Below, in pieces: positions 51,460 to 60,480 of a DNA stretch of 64,000 nt. This DNA comes from JBEIFW01 sp046081125 (GTDB taxonomy: Bacteria; Actinomycetota; Acidimicrobiia; Acidimicrobiales; Ilumatobacteraceae). The stretch lies in the NCBI GenBank assembly GCA_046081125.1, contig JBJTVH010000033.1, positions 8,040 to 72,039 on the forward strand. Direction: 5' to 3'. Each line of letters starts with the position of its first letter. Position 1 is the first letter of the stretch. The translations under genes were made by a program, and so were the position numbers. The notes beneath the pieces are model-generated. The model did no database searches, had not been told where the DNA came from, and was given only the letters and a program-made list of their open reading frames with translations.

Positions 51460-52194
51460 TCACGGCGCCGGGATCGTGCGGGTGACGACGACGGTCGCCT
51501 CGGGCAGCGCAGCGACGAGTTCGGGGTGCGCTCCGGGGACGAAGAACGTCGATCCGCTGCCGGCCAGCACCGGGGTGGAGCCACTGGCCTCCCGGATCCG
51601 GTCCCGCCAGCCGAGCAGTCGCGCCTCGACGGCGAAGGCGGCCGGCTCGAGATCGTTGGGGCCTTCCACCACCGGTCCGCCGAGTGCGTCCCAGGCCCGG
51701 TACGCCGCGACGGTCGACACCCCGAACGGCGGGCTCACCAGCGTGTAGGTGCGTTCGACGAACGGCAGGGGTTCGACGATCTCGCCGACGCCCCGCACCC
51801 GGGCCCGTCCCCCGACGAGGCAGAACGCGACGTCGGCGCCGAGCCGGGCGGCGACTGCGGGGTCGGTGCATCCTGCCCATCGCAACACGGCCGCGGCGTC
51901 CGAGGAACCACCACCGAGGCCGCCTTCGGGCCGGATGCGCTTGTCGACGGTGACACCGGCGGTCCGGCCTGCGAGCGCAAGCGCCTTGGCGACCAGGTTC
52001 GAGCCGTCGGCGGGTACGCCCGCCGCCGCCGGTCCGGTGACCACGAGGCCGTCGCCGTCGGGATCGATCGTCAACACGTCGGCGTGGTCGAGCGACACCA
52101 GTTCGCCCTCGACCAGGTGGTAGCCGTCGGGCCGCACCCCGAGCAGTTTGAACGACACGGTGAGCTTCGCCGGTGCGAGGACGGTGACGGTCAC
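51460..52194 (-). CDS. ispE: 4-diphosphocytidyl-2-C-methyl-D-erythritol kinase
   Basis: A 244-residue GHMP kinase, shorter than typical IspE (about 280-310). The N-terminal APAKL...RPDGYHLVEGE (about 7-30) binds substrate, and the ATP-binding glycine loop PEGGLGGGSSDAAAV lies near 89-103, with a third motif LAGSGSTFF near 213. It phosphorylates CDP-methylerythritol in the MEP pathway, as dxs does at the entry. The GTG start overlaps the rsmA stop (GTGA). Confidence 0.9.
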   Translation of the reverse strand: MTVTVLAPAKLTVSFKLLGVRPDGYHLVEGELVSLDHADVLTIDPDGDGLVVTGPAAAGVPADGSNLVAKALALAGRTAGVTVDKRIRPEGGLGGGSSDAAAVLRWAGCTDPAVAARLGADVAFCLVGGRARVRGVGEIVEPLPFVERTYTLVSPPFGVSTVAAYRAWDALGGPVVEGPNDLEPAAFAVEARLLGWRDRIREASGSTPVLAGSGSTFFVPGAHPELVAALPEATVVVTRTIPAP

Positions 52195-53024
52195 GGCCCG
52201 TCAGTCTGGCCCCGGCGCGCCGCGACGACCGTGGCGAGGCGACCCCAATCCTCGACGCCGAGCTCTTCGGCCCGTGCCTGCGGACGGATCCCGGCTGCGA
52301 CGAGATCGTCGCTGTCGGCCCGCTCCCCCAACGAGTTCCGCAACATCTTGCGGCGCTGGCCGAACCCGGCACGAACCAGTTCGAACAGCACGGCCCGGGG
52401 CGCGTCCGTCGCCGGTGCCGGGCGGCGGACGATCGAGACGAGGGCGGATTCCACCTTCGGGCGCGGCAAGAACACCGTGGCCGGCACCTTGCCGACGAGC
52501 GCAGCGCGAGCCCAGTACGCCACCTTGACCGACACGGCGCCGTACGCCGGCTGACCCGGCCGTGCGACGAGGCGCTCACCGGCCTCCGCCTGCACCATCA
52601 CCAGCATCCGCTCGATCGCCGGCACCCCGTCGAGCAGATCGGCGATCAGCGGGGTGGCGATGTTGTACGGAAGGTTCGCCACGAGCACCCAGCCCCCGGC
52701 CTCGCCGAGCACGGCGGCCCAGTCGACGGCGAGCGCATCGGCGTGGACGACCGCGACCTCGGGTACCTCCTCGGCGAGGACCGCGACGAGACCGGCATCG
52801 GCCTCGACTGCGGTGACGGCGGCACCGGTTTCGACCAGCGCCCGCGTCAACGAGCCGAGCCCCGGACCGATCTCGAGGACCCGGTCGCCGGGGCCCACCT
52901 CGGCGAGCCGGGCGATGCGACGCACGGTGTTCGCGTCCACGACGAAGTTCTGACCGAGAGCCCGGCGCGGCGCGAGCCCGTGCCGTTCGAGCAACTCCTG
53001 CGCCTGGCGGCGCGTCAACGTCAC
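52191..53024 (-). CDS. rsmA: 16S rRNA dimethyladenosine transferase RsmA/KsgA
   Basis: A 277-residue methyltransferase that dimethylates two adenines in 16S rRNA helix 45. It shows ALGQNFVVDANTVRRI near 22-37, motif I VLEIGPGLGSLTRAL near 50-64, the catalytic NLPYNIATPL near 120-129 and the C-terminal RAGFGQRRKMLRNSL near 220. The GTG overlaps the stop of the upstream secreted protein (GTGA). The locus tatD-secreted protein-rsmA-ispE is conserved in actinobacteria. Confidence 0.95.
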   Translation of the reverse strand: MTLTRRQAQELLERHGLAPRRALGQNFVVDANTVRRIARLAEVGPGDRVLEIGPGLGSLTRALVETGAAVTAVEADAGLVAVLAEEVPEVAVVHADALAVDWAAVLGEAGGWVLVANLPYNIATPLIADLLDGVPAIERMLVMVQAEAGERLVARPGQPAYGAVSVKVAYWARAALVGKVPATVFLPRPKVESALVSIVRRPAPATDAPRAVLFELVRAGFGQRRKMLRNSLGERADSDDLVAAGIRPQARAEELGVEDWGRLATVVAARRGQTDGP

Positions 53025-53545
53025 TGGCAGCCGGTGGCGGGCGTTGCGCCGGGCTTCTCGCAGGTGACCCGAACGGTCACGGGGGATTCGACCAGGTCGG
53101 CCAGTTGCGAGAACCCGGTGGCGTCGAGCCGGATGACGAGCCCCTGCACGGTCGGGTCCGAGATCCGGGCGACCGTCACGCAGTTGACGGCGTGGCCGTT
53201 GTTGACGTTGCTGACCTTGAGCAGCGCCCCCGTGCGAACCCAGGTGGTCTCGCAGCCGATCCGGTTCGTGCTCGCCAACGTGACCCGGATCGGGCCGTAC
53301 GCCGCTCGGGCGAGATCGCCTTGTTCCGGGCTCGGCACGGCGACGGTGTTCTCCTGGGCCGGTGCGATCGTCGTGACGTCGGTCGTGAGGAACGCCGGCG
53401 CCACGCTGGAGGACACGCCTCGCAGGGGCGCCGCAAGGTCGCCGCTCGGACCGGCGCTCGCCACGGCGGGCGCGCTCGAGCCCGCGTCTGGTTCCCGAAG
53501 CAGGAACGGCACAGCGATGAGCGTGACGATGAACGCCGCTATCAC
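53021..53545 (-). CDS. Membrane-anchored RlpA-like double-psi beta-barrel protein
   Basis: A 174-residue protein with one N-terminal membrane helix (residues 1-15 plus upstream codons if a non-standard start is used), an Ala/Pro/Ser-rich linker and a C-terminal RlpA-like barrel: GALLKVSNVNNGHAVNCVTVARISD and VIRLDATGFSQLADL, with three to four cysteines. In many actinobacteria this position between tatD and rsmA is occupied by the resuscitation factor rpfB; here the lysozyme-like catalytic domain is absent. A peptidoglycan-related role is likely (inference). Confidence 0.72.
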   Translation of the reverse strand: MIAAFIVTLIAVPFLLREPDAGSSAPAVASAGPSGDLAAPLRGVSSSVAPAFLTTDVTTIAPAQENTVAVPSPEQGDLARAAYGPIRVTLASTNRIGCETTWVRTGALLKVSNVNNGHAVNCVTVARISDPTVQGLVIRLDATGFSQLADLVESPVTVRVTCEKPGATPATGCQ

Positions 53546-53676
53546 ACGCCGACGGTCGACAGGTTCGAGCCTCAGAACACCTCACTCCCCTCGGCCCTGG
53601 GGACCCCGACCGTATGCGGGCCGGTGCCGTTTCGGGCAGGGCGCCGCCCGGTCACCCGAGCGACGAGGCCTGAACG

Positions 53677-54438
53677 CTAGGCACGCGACCCGCCGAACGC
53701 AACATCGGCGTTGCGCCGGGTGTGCTCGGCCACGACGTCGACGGCCTCCTGGCGCGCCTCGGCCAGGGCGGCACCGACCGCAGGAAGCAGGGCCGGTTCG
53801 TTGCGCCGCCCCCGGTGTGGCACCGGCGCCAGGTAGGGGCTGTCGGTCTCGACGAGCAGGCGGTCGGCCGGGCACAGGCGAGCCGCGTCGCGCACGTCCT
53901 GGGCGGTGCGGAACGACACGATGCCCGAGAACGAGAGGTACGCGCCGAGTTCGAGGCAACGCCGGGCCTCGCCGGGGCCGCCGGTGAAGCAGTGGAAGAT
54001 CGTCACCGGCGGGACGCCCACGGCGGCGAACACCTCGAACGTGTCGTCCCAGGCCTCGCGGGTGTGGACCACGAGCGGGAGGCGGCGGCCGAGCGCCTCG
54101 GCCACCTGTTCGGCGAACACCACCCGTTGCACGTCCCGGGGCGAGTGGTCGTAGTGGTAGTCGAGGCCGCACTCGCCGACCGCGACGAGCCCCGGCGTGT
54201 CCCACAGGTCGCGGATCGAAGCGAGGCCGTGGCGGGCGTCGTGGGGATGGAGCCCCACGGTGGCGCGCACGTCGGGATGGGCAGCGGCGGCGGCGATCGC
54301 CGCCAGGCTCGAGGCCCGGTCACAACCGACCGTGACGAACGCCCCGACGCCGGCCGCCCGGGCGCGGGCCAGCGCACCCTCGACGCCGCCGTCGTAGCCG
54401 TAGGCGTCGTCGAGATGGCAGTGGCTGTCGGTCCACAC
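53677..54438 (-). CDS. tatD: TatD-family metal-dependent hydrolase
   Basis: A 253-residue TIM-barrel hydrolase. Metal ligands appear in DSHCHLDDAY near 4-13, GECGLDYHYDHSP near 87-99, VVHTREAWDD near 122-131, FHCFTGG near 148-154 and ETDSPYLAPVPHRG near 197-210. TatD proteins are DNases or D-aminoacyl-type hydrolases. The GTG start follows the metG stop by five bases, the usual metG-tatD order. Confidence 0.92.
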   Translation of the reverse strand: MWTDSHCHLDDAYGYDGGVEGALARARAAGVGAFVTVGCDRASSLAAIAAAAAHPDVRATVGLHPHDARHGLASIRDLWDTPGLVAVGECGLDYHYDHSPRDVQRVVFAEQVAEALGRRLPLVVHTREAWDDTFEVFAAVGVPPVTIFHCFTGGPGEARRCLELGAYLSFSGIVSFRTAQDVRDAARLCPADRLLVETDSPYLAPVPHRGRRNEPALLPAVGAALAEARQEAVDVVAEHTRRNADVAFGGSRA

Positions 54439-54443
54439 GGGGC

Positions 54444-55949
54444 TCAGCCCTGCAGGCGGGGGAACAGCGGCTCACCCTTGGTCACCGGCAACCCGCCCGG
54501 ATAGCCGCCCCAGGCCACGTCGTCGGGGACCCGGCAGTCCTCCACGAGGCCACCGAGTCCGAGCCGGGACCAGATCGCCTGCGAGGTCGCCGGGATGGCG
54601 GGCGAGGCGAGCACCGCCACGATGCGCAACGCTTCGAGCGCGTCGCCCATCACCGTGTCGAGCGCCGGACCCGGTTCGGCCTTCCACGGCTCGTGGGTCT
54701 CCAGGTAGGCGTTGGTCGCCCGCACGATCGACCACGTGGCCTCGAGGGCCTCGTGGGACGCAACGTCGTCCCACGCGGCCCGGACCCGGGCCACGGCGTC
54801 GGCGGCGACCGCCGCGAGCGGGCTGTCGGCTGCGGGCGCAGGGCCGATCCCGGCGCACTTGCGTCCGACCACCGTCGCCACCCGGGACAGCAGGTTGCCG
54901 AGGTTGTTGGCCAGATCGGCGTTGTAGCGGGCGATCATCCCTTCGTGGGTGAAGTCGCTGTCCGGGCCGAATGGCAGGTCACGCAGCAGGTGATAGCGGA
55001 CACCGTCGACGCCGAAGGTGTTCACCAGCAGCTGCGGGCTGATCTGCCCGAACCCGGTCTTGGACATCTTCTCGCCGCCGACGAGCAGGAACCCGTGGAC
55101 GTGAACCCTGGGCGGCAGCAGCCCGGCCGACAGCAGCATCGCCGGCCAGTACACGCAGTGGAACCGCAGGATGTCCTTGCCGACGAGATGGTGAACGTGG
55201 GGCCACCAGTGTTCGAAGCGGCCGGGGTCGGCGCCGTAGCCCGCTGCGGTGCAGTAGTTCGTGAGCGCGTCGAACCACACGTACGTGACATGCGCCGGAT
55301 CCCACGGGATCGGGATGCCCCAGGTGAGCGACGTGCGGGAGATCGAGAAGTCCCGGAGGCCCTGGCGGATGAAGCCGATCGCCTCGTTGCGCTTCGACGC
55401 CGGCGTGATCGCTTCGGGGTTGGCCTCGAGCCAGTCGAGCAGGCGCTGCTCGTAGCGGGACAGCGCGAAGAAGTAGTTCGGTTCGCGCACTGCTTCGACC
55501 GGCCGCTTGTGGATCGGGCAGCGGTCGCCGTCGAGGAGGTCGGACGGCTCGTAGTAGGCCTCGCACGACACGCAGTACAAGCCCTCGTAGGTGCCCTCGT
55601 AGATGTCGCCGTTGGCCCGGCACGCTTCGAGGAGCGTCTGCACCGCAACTCGATGGCGGGGTTCGGTGGTTCGGATGAAGTCGTCGTTGGAGATGCCGAG
55701 CAACGACCAGGCCGCTTTGAACGTCTCGGCCACCTCGCCGGCCCACGCCTCGGGGGCCTTGCCTTCGGCCTCGGCGGCTCGCTGGATCTTGAGACCGTGC
55801 TCGTCGGTGCCGGTCAGGAACAGCACCTCGTCGCCGATCAGGCGGTGCCAGCGCGCGAGCGCATCGGCGTGGACGGTGGTGTACGTGTGGCCGACGTGCG
55901 GCGCCGCGTTCACGTAGTAGATCGGGGTGGTGACGTAGAAGCGGCCCAC
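54444..55949 (-). CDS. metG: Methionyl-tRNA synthetase
   Basis: A 501-residue MetRS. HIGH-type motif PHVGHTY lies near 17-23, KMSKT near 297-301, TGTDEHG near 45-51 and WFDALTNY near 230. The connective domain retains a zinc-type knot, CVSCEAYY...CPIHKRP. The C-terminal anticodon-binding domain is present and there is no tRNA-binding appendix. The GTG is chosen because it begins VGRFYVTTPIYYVN, the usual N-terminus, and a TACCCT box lies eight bases upstream. Confidence 0.95.
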   Translation of the reverse strand: MGRFYVTTPIYYVNAAPHVGHTYTTVHADALARWHRLIGDEVLFLTGTDEHGLKIQRAAEAEGKAPEAWAGEVAETFKAAWSLLGISNDDFIRTTEPRHRVAVQTLLEACRANGDIYEGTYEGLYCVSCEAYYEPSDLLDGDRCPIHKRPVEAVREPNYFFALSRYEQRLLDWLEANPEAITPASKRNEAIGFIRQGLRDFSISRTSLTWGIPIPWDPAHVTYVWFDALTNYCTAAGYGADPGRFEHWWPHVHHLVGKDILRFHCVYWPAMLLSAGLLPPRVHVHGFLLVGGEKMSKTGFGQISPQLLVNTFGVDGVRYHLLRDLPFGPDSDFTHEGMIARYNADLANNLGNLLSRVATVVGRKCAGIGPAPAADSPLAAVAADAVARVRAAWDDVASHEALEATWSIVRATNAYLETHEPWKAEPGPALDTVMGDALEALRIVAVLASPAIPATSQAIWSRLGLGGLVEDCRVPDDVAWGGYPGGLPVTKGEPLFPRLQG

Positions 55950-55957
55950 GGCGGGCG

Positions 55958-55963
55958 AGGGTA
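55958..55963 (-). promoter_or_regulatory. -10 box, likely near-leaderless transcript
   Basis: TACCCT (minus strand) lies eight bases before the GTG of metG. Confidence 0.4.
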
Positions 55964-56020
55964 GCGGCGCCGGGTCCGTGCGCACCGGCCGATTGCCGAT
56001 CCACCCCGCACCGCAGCGGA

Positions 56021-57034
56021 TCACACGCCGGCGGCGGCCTCCAGCGTGGCCACGGTGGCGCCCCAGCGGTCGCGCGCCCAGGGCAACGGCATCAGCACCG
56101 GCACCGCCCCCGCGGACCGATAGGCCGCGACGAACGACCGCACGTGGGCGGCGTCGCCGATGGTGTCGATCTCGTCGACCATACGGTCGCTGATCGCGGC
56201 GACCGTGGCGTCGGCCTTGTCCCCCGCTGCGATCCTCGCCTCCAGCTCGACCATCTCCTCGGCGTAGCCGGCCCGGGCGAACTGGCGTCGATACCCGTCG
56301 GCCATGGCGTAGTTGAGCAGGTCGCGCCGCGCCGGACCGTCGCCCTCGGCGCGGTCGCCGACACAGGCATGGGCGTAGGCGAACACGGTGGGGCCACCGT
56401 CGGTGCGCCCGGACCGGGCGACACCCTCCGCGATCCGCTCGGCGCAGTAGGCGACGTGGCGGGCCGGCAGGTAGTTGAGCAGCACACCGTCGGCCACCTC
56501 GCCAGCGAGCCGCAGCATCCCGTCGTTGAGCGCGGCGAGCGCGATCTTCGGGCGCCGCTCGCCGAGGCGCACCCCGAGGCGGAAGCCGCCGATGCGGTAG
56601 GCGTCGCCGCGATGATCGACCCGCTCGCCCGACAGGCAGGCCCGCAGCACCTCCACGTACTCGCGGATGCGGGCCAGCGGTCGCTCGCCGTAGGGCACGC
56701 CGTGCCAGCGGCCGGTGATCACCGGCGACGACATGCCGATGCCGAGCCAGATGTCGCGCTCGGGGTGCAGCGCCTGCAGCGTCGCCGCCGCCATGGCCGC
56801 GAGCGGCGCCGAGCGAACCTGCACCGGCACGATGCCCGTCGCCAACGCGAGCGAATCCGGGCTCGCAGCACCGACGGCACCCAACAGCGAGAACGACTCC
56901 GTGCCGTTTGCCTCGGCCGTCCAGTACGAGCCGTAGCCGAGTTCGGCCGCGACGTCCGCAACCTCGACGAGGCGGGGCACGCCGAGCACGGCGAGGGAAC
57001 CGGACGTGATCCCGGCAAGGGTCGGAGCTGCCAC
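56021..57034 (-). CDS. LLM-class F420-dependent oxidoreductase
   Basis: A 337-residue luciferase-like TIM barrel. Visible landmarks are ELGYGSYWTAEANGTESFSLLGA near 31-53, LATGIVPVQVRSA near 63-75, WLGIGMSSP near 95-103 and the phosphate-binding RPKIALAALNDGMLRLAGEVADGVLLN near 158-185. Such enzymes use coenzyme F420 or FMN on diverse substrates. The GTG start is fixed by a TACGGT box seven bases upstream. It is divergent from two crotonase genes; a shared acyl or aromatic degradation role is possible. Confidence 0.85.
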   Translation of the reverse strand: MAAPTLAGITSGSLAVLGVPRLVEVADVAAELGYGSYWTAEANGTESFSLLGAVGAASPDSLALATGIVPVQVRSAPLAAMAAATLQALHPERDIWLGIGMSSPVITGRWHGVPYGERPLARIREYVEVLRACLSGERVDHRGDAYRIGGFRLGVRLGERRPKIALAALNDGMLRLAGEVADGVLLNYLPARHVAYCAERIAEGVARSGRTDGGPTVFAYAHACVGDRAEGDGPARRDLLNYAMADGYRRQFARAGYAEEMVELEARIAAGDKADATVAAISDRMVDEIDTIGDAAHVRSFVAAYRSAGAVPVLMPLPWARDRWGATVATLEAAAGV

Positions 57035-57041
57035 GGATGCG

Positions 57042-57047
57042 ACCGTA
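57042..57047 (-). promoter_or_regulatory. -10 box, likely leaderless transcript
   Basis: TACGGT (minus strand) is seven bases before the GTG of the LLM oxidoreductase gene. Confidence 0.5.
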
Positions 57048-57092
57048 CCTGCAGGGGTGGGATCATGCGGTGCGTCGTCGAGGAGGGGACCG

Positions 57093-57899
57093 ATGGACGA
57101 AGTCGTGCGTTACGAGCAGGACGGGGGCGTGGCCACCGTGACGCTCAACCGACCCGAGCACCTGAACACCATGAGCCCGGACCTGATCGAAGGGGCGCTC
57201 GACGCCCTCGAGCGTGCCGCGTCGGACGACGCAGTGCGGGCGGTGATCCTCACCGGCGCCGGCCGGGGTTTCTGCGCCGGCGGCGACCTCGGCGGCATGG
57301 CGTCCCGGGCGCCCGATCCGTCGAGCGGCGGGCCTCGTCCGATCGAGTCCGACATCGCCCGGTTGCGCAGCCGGATGCGCACCTCACAGTTGTTGCGCGA
57401 CATGCCCAAGGTGACGATCGCCGCGATCAACGGTCCGTGCGCAGGCGCCGGCCTGGCCTGGGCGTGCGCCTGCGACCTCCGCTACGCCGCCCGCTCGGCG
57501 GTGTTCAACACCGCGTTCATGACCGCAGGGTTGTCGGGCGACTTCGGTGGCACCTGGACCCTGCCCCGTATCGTCGGGCCGGCCAAGGCCCGGGAGCTGT
57601 ACCTGATGGCCGAGAAGTTCAGCGCCGCCGAGGCCGAGCGCATCGGGCTGGTCACCGCCGTCGTCGACGACGCCGACCTGCTCGACGTCGTCCGGGCCCG
57701 GGCCGCGCGCGCCGCCGGCTTCGCGCCGCTGACACTCGCCGCGATCAAGGCCAATCTCAACGACGCGCAGCACATGGACTTCGCGTCGCTGCTCGACCGC
57801 GAGGCCGAGCGCCACATCCGTGTCGGCCGCACCGCCGACGCGAAGGAAGCCGCTGCGGCGTTCCTGCAGAAGCGTCCCGCCGTGTTCGAGGGGCGCTGA
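57093..57899 (+). CDS. Enoyl-CoA hydratase/isomerase
   Basis: A 268-residue crotonase. The oxyanion-hole segment GFCAGGDLGG lies near 63-72, and the second region INGPCAGAGLAWACACDLRYA near 110-130 lacks the first catalytic Glu of classical hydratases. The downstream LSGDFGGTWTLPRIVG near 148-163 points to an isomerase or specialised hydratase. AGGAGG ten bases before the ATG is a strong ribosome site. The second crotonase gene begins three bases after its stop. Confidence 0.88.
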   Translation: MDEVVRYEQDGGVATVTLNRPEHLNTMSPDLIEGALDALERAASDDAVRAVILTGAGRGFCAGGDLGGMASRAPDPSSGGPRPIESDIARLRSRMRTSQLLRDMPKVTIAAINGPCAGAGLAWACACDLRYAARSAVFNTAFMTAGLSGDFGGTWTLPRIVGPAKARELYLMAEKFSAAEAERIGLVTAVVDDADLLDVVRARAARAAGFAPLTLAAIKANLNDAQHMDFASLLDREAERHIRVGRTADAKEAAAAFLQKRPAVFEGR

Positions 57900-57902
57900 G
57901 CG

Positions 57903-58745
57903 ATGCCCGCCGGCTTCACCGTCACCCGTCACGAACCGGGGGTCGCGCTCGTCACCTTCGAGCGCCCCGAGCGGCTCAATGCCATGACCCAGGCCATGAA
58001 GCGCGACCTCGTCGAGTTCCTGACGGCGGCGCAGCTCGACGACTCCATCCGGGTCGTGGTGTTCACCGGGACCGGACGGGCCTTCGTCGCCGGGGACGAT
58101 CTCGTCGACTACCACCACGACGCTCCGGCCACGGTGCCGCGCATCGGCGGCGGGCACGACACGGCCATCGGCACGGCCGAGGCCCTGCGGGTGTACTCGC
58201 AGGCGGTCAACCAGGCGATCCGGGCGCTCGACAAGATCACCGTGGCCGCGATCAACGGCCCGGCCATCCAGACCGGGCTGTCGCTGGCGCTCGCCTGCGA
58301 TCTGCGGATCGCCTCGAGCGCCGCGCGCCTCGGCAGTGCCACGTTGCGCTTCGCGCTGTTGCCCGACGAGGGCGGCCACTGGTTGCTTGTGCAACAACTC
58401 GGTGCGGCCCGAGCCATGGAGTTCCTGCTTCGTAAACGAATCGTCGACGCCGACGAAGCCCTCGCGATGGGTCTGGTGTCCGAGGTCTGCGCGCCCGACG
58501 ACCTGCTCGGGCGAGCGCTCGGGCTCGCGACCGAACTTGCCGAAGGCCCGCAGGTGGCGATGCGCCTGCTGAAGCGAGCGGTCTACGTGGCCGCCGAGAC
58601 CGACTTCGCCCACGCCTGCGAGGACATCGCCCTGCGCACCGGGATCACCGACCACCATCCCGACGCCCGAGAGGGGGCACGGTCGTTTCGGGAGAAGCGC
58701 TCGCCGCGCTTCAACGCCGCCCTCGAAGGCCGGCCAGCGGACTGA
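57903..58745 (+). CDS. Enoyl-CoA hydratase/isomerase family protein
   Basis: A 280-residue crotonase. The oxyanion-hole motif is AFVAGDDL near 60-67, with Val where most have Cys. The active-site region NGPAIQTGLSLALACDLRIAS near 118-138 lacks the usual Glu of GGGxEL, but a Glu follows in LLPDEGGHWLL near 155. It is paired with the preceding paralogue (three bases apart), and the two could act together on one acyl-CoA pathway. The last 35 bases overlap the HAD gene on the opposite strand. Confidence 0.85.
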   Translation: MPAGFTVTRHEPGVALVTFERPERLNAMTQAMKRDLVEFLTAAQLDDSIRVVVFTGTGRAFVAGDDLVDYHHDAPATVPRIGGGHDTAIGTAEALRVYSQAVNQAIRALDKITVAAINGPAIQTGLSLALACDLRIASSAARLGSATLRFALLPDEGGHWLLVQQLGAARAMEFLLRKRIVDADEALAMGLVSEVCAPDDLLGRALGLATELAEGPQVAMRLLKRAVYVAAETDFAHACEDIALRTGITDHHPDAREGARSFREKRSPRFNAALEGRPAD

Positions 58746-59532
58746 GCCGGCGGGCCCCCAGCTTCACCCCGGCGGCGAAGGCGGCGCCGGTGAGGGCCAC
58801 GGCACCGGCGCCGGCGGTGGTGCGCCGGATGAGTTGCTTGGTGCGCCGGGAGAACACCACGACGGGCCACCCCCGCTCGCTCGCGACCCGGGCGAGCGGG
58901 CCGTCGGGATTGACCGCCACCGGATGGCCGACGCAGTCGAGCATCGGGAGATCGCTCGCGGAATCGCTGTAGGCGTAGCAGAGCGCGAGGTCGTACCCCT
59001 CCCACTCTGCGAGCTCGCGGATGGCGTCGACCTTGCCCTCGCCGTAGCAGAAGGGCCCGACGAGCGCACCGGTGTACACCCCGTCGGCGACCTCGGCGAC
59101 GGTGCCGATCCCGCCGGTCATGCCGAGGCCGGTGGCGAGCGGCTCGACGAGCTCGATCGGCGATGCCGACACGATGAAGGTGTCACGGCCGGCACGGCGG
59201 TGGAGGTCGAGCAGCGTGCGGGCCTCGGTGCGGACCCGATCGACCAGCTTCGGGATGATGTCGGCGTTGAGGGCGACGAGATCGGCCTGCCGGGTGCCTG
59301 CGACGGCCCGCAGCATCCGCTCGCGGACCTTCTCGGTGGTGCCGTCGGTGGAGCCGCTCAACCGGAAGGCCACGGCCCCGAGGGCATCGCGCGCGAACTG
59401 GCCGGTGGGCACCAGGTCGTGGCGCCACGCCGCAACCCCGAAGGTGAACGCGGACGAGCCGGCGATCAGGGTGCGGTCGAGGTCGAAGAAGGCGGCCGAG
59501 CGGCGCGACCGGTAGAGCTCCATCTCGCTCAC
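58711..59532 (-). CDS. HAD-superfamily phosphatase, subfamily IB
   Basis: A 273-residue HAD protein related to SerB-like phosphatases. Motif I FFDLDRTLIAGSS lies near 15-27, motif II VSASPIELV near 120, the lysine of EGKVDAI near 165, and motif III/IV YSDSASDLPML near 188-198. The C-terminus has a hydrophobic segment (GAGAVALTGAAFAAGV) that may attach it to the membrane. The GTG start is supported by a TAGGGT box six bases upstream. The substrate is probably a phospho-amino acid, lipid or sugar. Confidence 0.87.
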   Translation of the reverse strand: MSEMELYRSRRSAAFFDLDRTLIAGSSAFTFGVAAWRHDLVPTGQFARDALGAVAFRLSGSTDGTTEKVRERMLRAVAGTRQADLVALNADIIPKLVDRVRTEARTLLDLHRRAGRDTFIVSASPIELVEPLATGLGMTGGIGTVAEVADGVYTGALVGPFCYGEGKVDAIRELAEWEGYDLALCYAYSDSASDLPMLDCVGHPVAVNPDGPLARVASERGWPVVVFSRRTKQLIRRTTAGAGAVALTGAAFAAGVKLGARRLSPLAGLRGRR

Positions 59533-59538
59533 GCCTGC

Positions 59539-59544
59539 ACCCTA
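59539..59544 (-). promoter_or_regulatory. -10 box, likely leaderless transcript
   Basis: TAGGGT (minus strand) lies six bases before the GTG of the HAD phosphatase gene, in the 9-base gap after the ATP-grasp stop. Confidence 0.45.
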
Positions 59545-60480
59545 GGGGAGGGGTGTGGCGTCCAGACGGGCGATCAGCGCGCGGGCGAACCGGTCGGCCG
59601 AACCGGGCGCGTGAGCGAAGAACAGCGACGGCTCGCACGCCTCGACTTCGAGCACGACCGGGCCGTCGGGTCCGGGCACGACGTCGACGCGCACGTACAG
59701 CGGTGCGCCACCGGGGATGGCCTCGACGACCCGGGCGCCGAGGGCCAGTTCGGCCTCGGCCGGCGTGCGGGCCGAGATGTCTTCGGCGGCGTACAGACCT
59801 TCGACGAAGGCCTGGTCCCCCGCAAGGATGGGGCCCTTGCGGATCGCATGGCTGAAGGTCCCGGCGAGGTAGACGAGCGCGGTCTCGCCGGCGATGTCGA
59901 CCTCGCCGAGGTACGGCTGCACCAGCACCGAGCGTCCGGCCTCGAGGAGTCGGGCCACGTGGGCCCGGGCGGCGGGTCGGCCCGACGGCCCGTAGCGGTC
60001 GGTGTCGGCCGATCCCGCCGACACCGCGGGCTTCACGACGAACTCGCCGTCGGGGAACGGATCCGGCGGAGCGCCGGGGTCCCGGGCGGTTCCGGCGCCG
60101 GAGACCGCACCCGACGCGGCACCCGACTCGACACCCGACGCGGCGCGGGGTTCGAGGAACGTCGTCGGGGTGATCGGGATCCCCTGCGCGGCCAAATCGG
60201 CGAGGTAGTGCTTGTCGCTCGACCAGCCGAGCAGCGCCGGCGGGTTGAGCAACACGGTGCGACCGGCGACCGCGTCGGCCCAGGCGAGGAACTCGGCGCG
60301 CCGCGGCACGTAGTCCCACGTCGAGCGGACCACCGCAGCGTCGTAGGTCGACCAGTCCACGGCGGGGTCGTCCCAGACCACGATCTCGACGGCACGGCCG
60401 AGCGCCCGGAGCGCGGCCTCGAGCGGCGGTAGATCCTCGTCGAGATGGCGGGCGGCGGTCGCGGTCACGAGGGCGATCAC
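59542..60480 (-). CDS. ATP-grasp protein, RimK/glutathione-synthetase-like
   Basis: A 312-residue ATP-grasp enzyme. ATP-binding stretches are FVVKPAVSAGSADTDR near 150-165, VLVQPYLGEVDIAGETALVYLAG near 190-212, and the metal-binding VVLEVEACEPSLFF near 273-286, where the usual Asn of the final E-x-N is replaced. An inserted Ser/Gly/Ala-rich loop (about 112-140) is built from 12-base repeats. Related proteins ligate amino acids or peptides; the substrate here is unknown. The GTG start overlaps the MFS stop (GTGA). Confidence 0.82.
   Translation of the reverse strand: MIALVTATAARHLDEDLPPLEAALRALGRAVEIVVWDDPAVDWSTYDAAVVRSTWDYVPRRAEFLAWADAVAGRTVLLNPPALLGWSSDKHYLADLAAQGIPITPTTFLEPRAASGVESGAASGAVSGAGTARDPGAPPDPFPDGEFVVKPAVSAGSADTDRYGPSGRPAARAHVARLLEAGRSVLVQPYLGEVDIAGETALVYLAGTFSHAIRKGPILAGDQAFVEGLYAAEDISARTPAEAELALGARVVEAIPGGAPLYVRVDVVPGPDGPVVLEVEACEPSLFFAHAPGSADRFARALIARLDATPLP
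60109..60144. repeat. 12-bp coding tandem repeat x3
   Basis: Three 12-base units (60109, 60121 and 60133; ACCCGACGCGGC and variants) lie in frame inside the ATP-grasp gene and encode a Ser-Gly-Ala loop. Confidence 0.8.
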
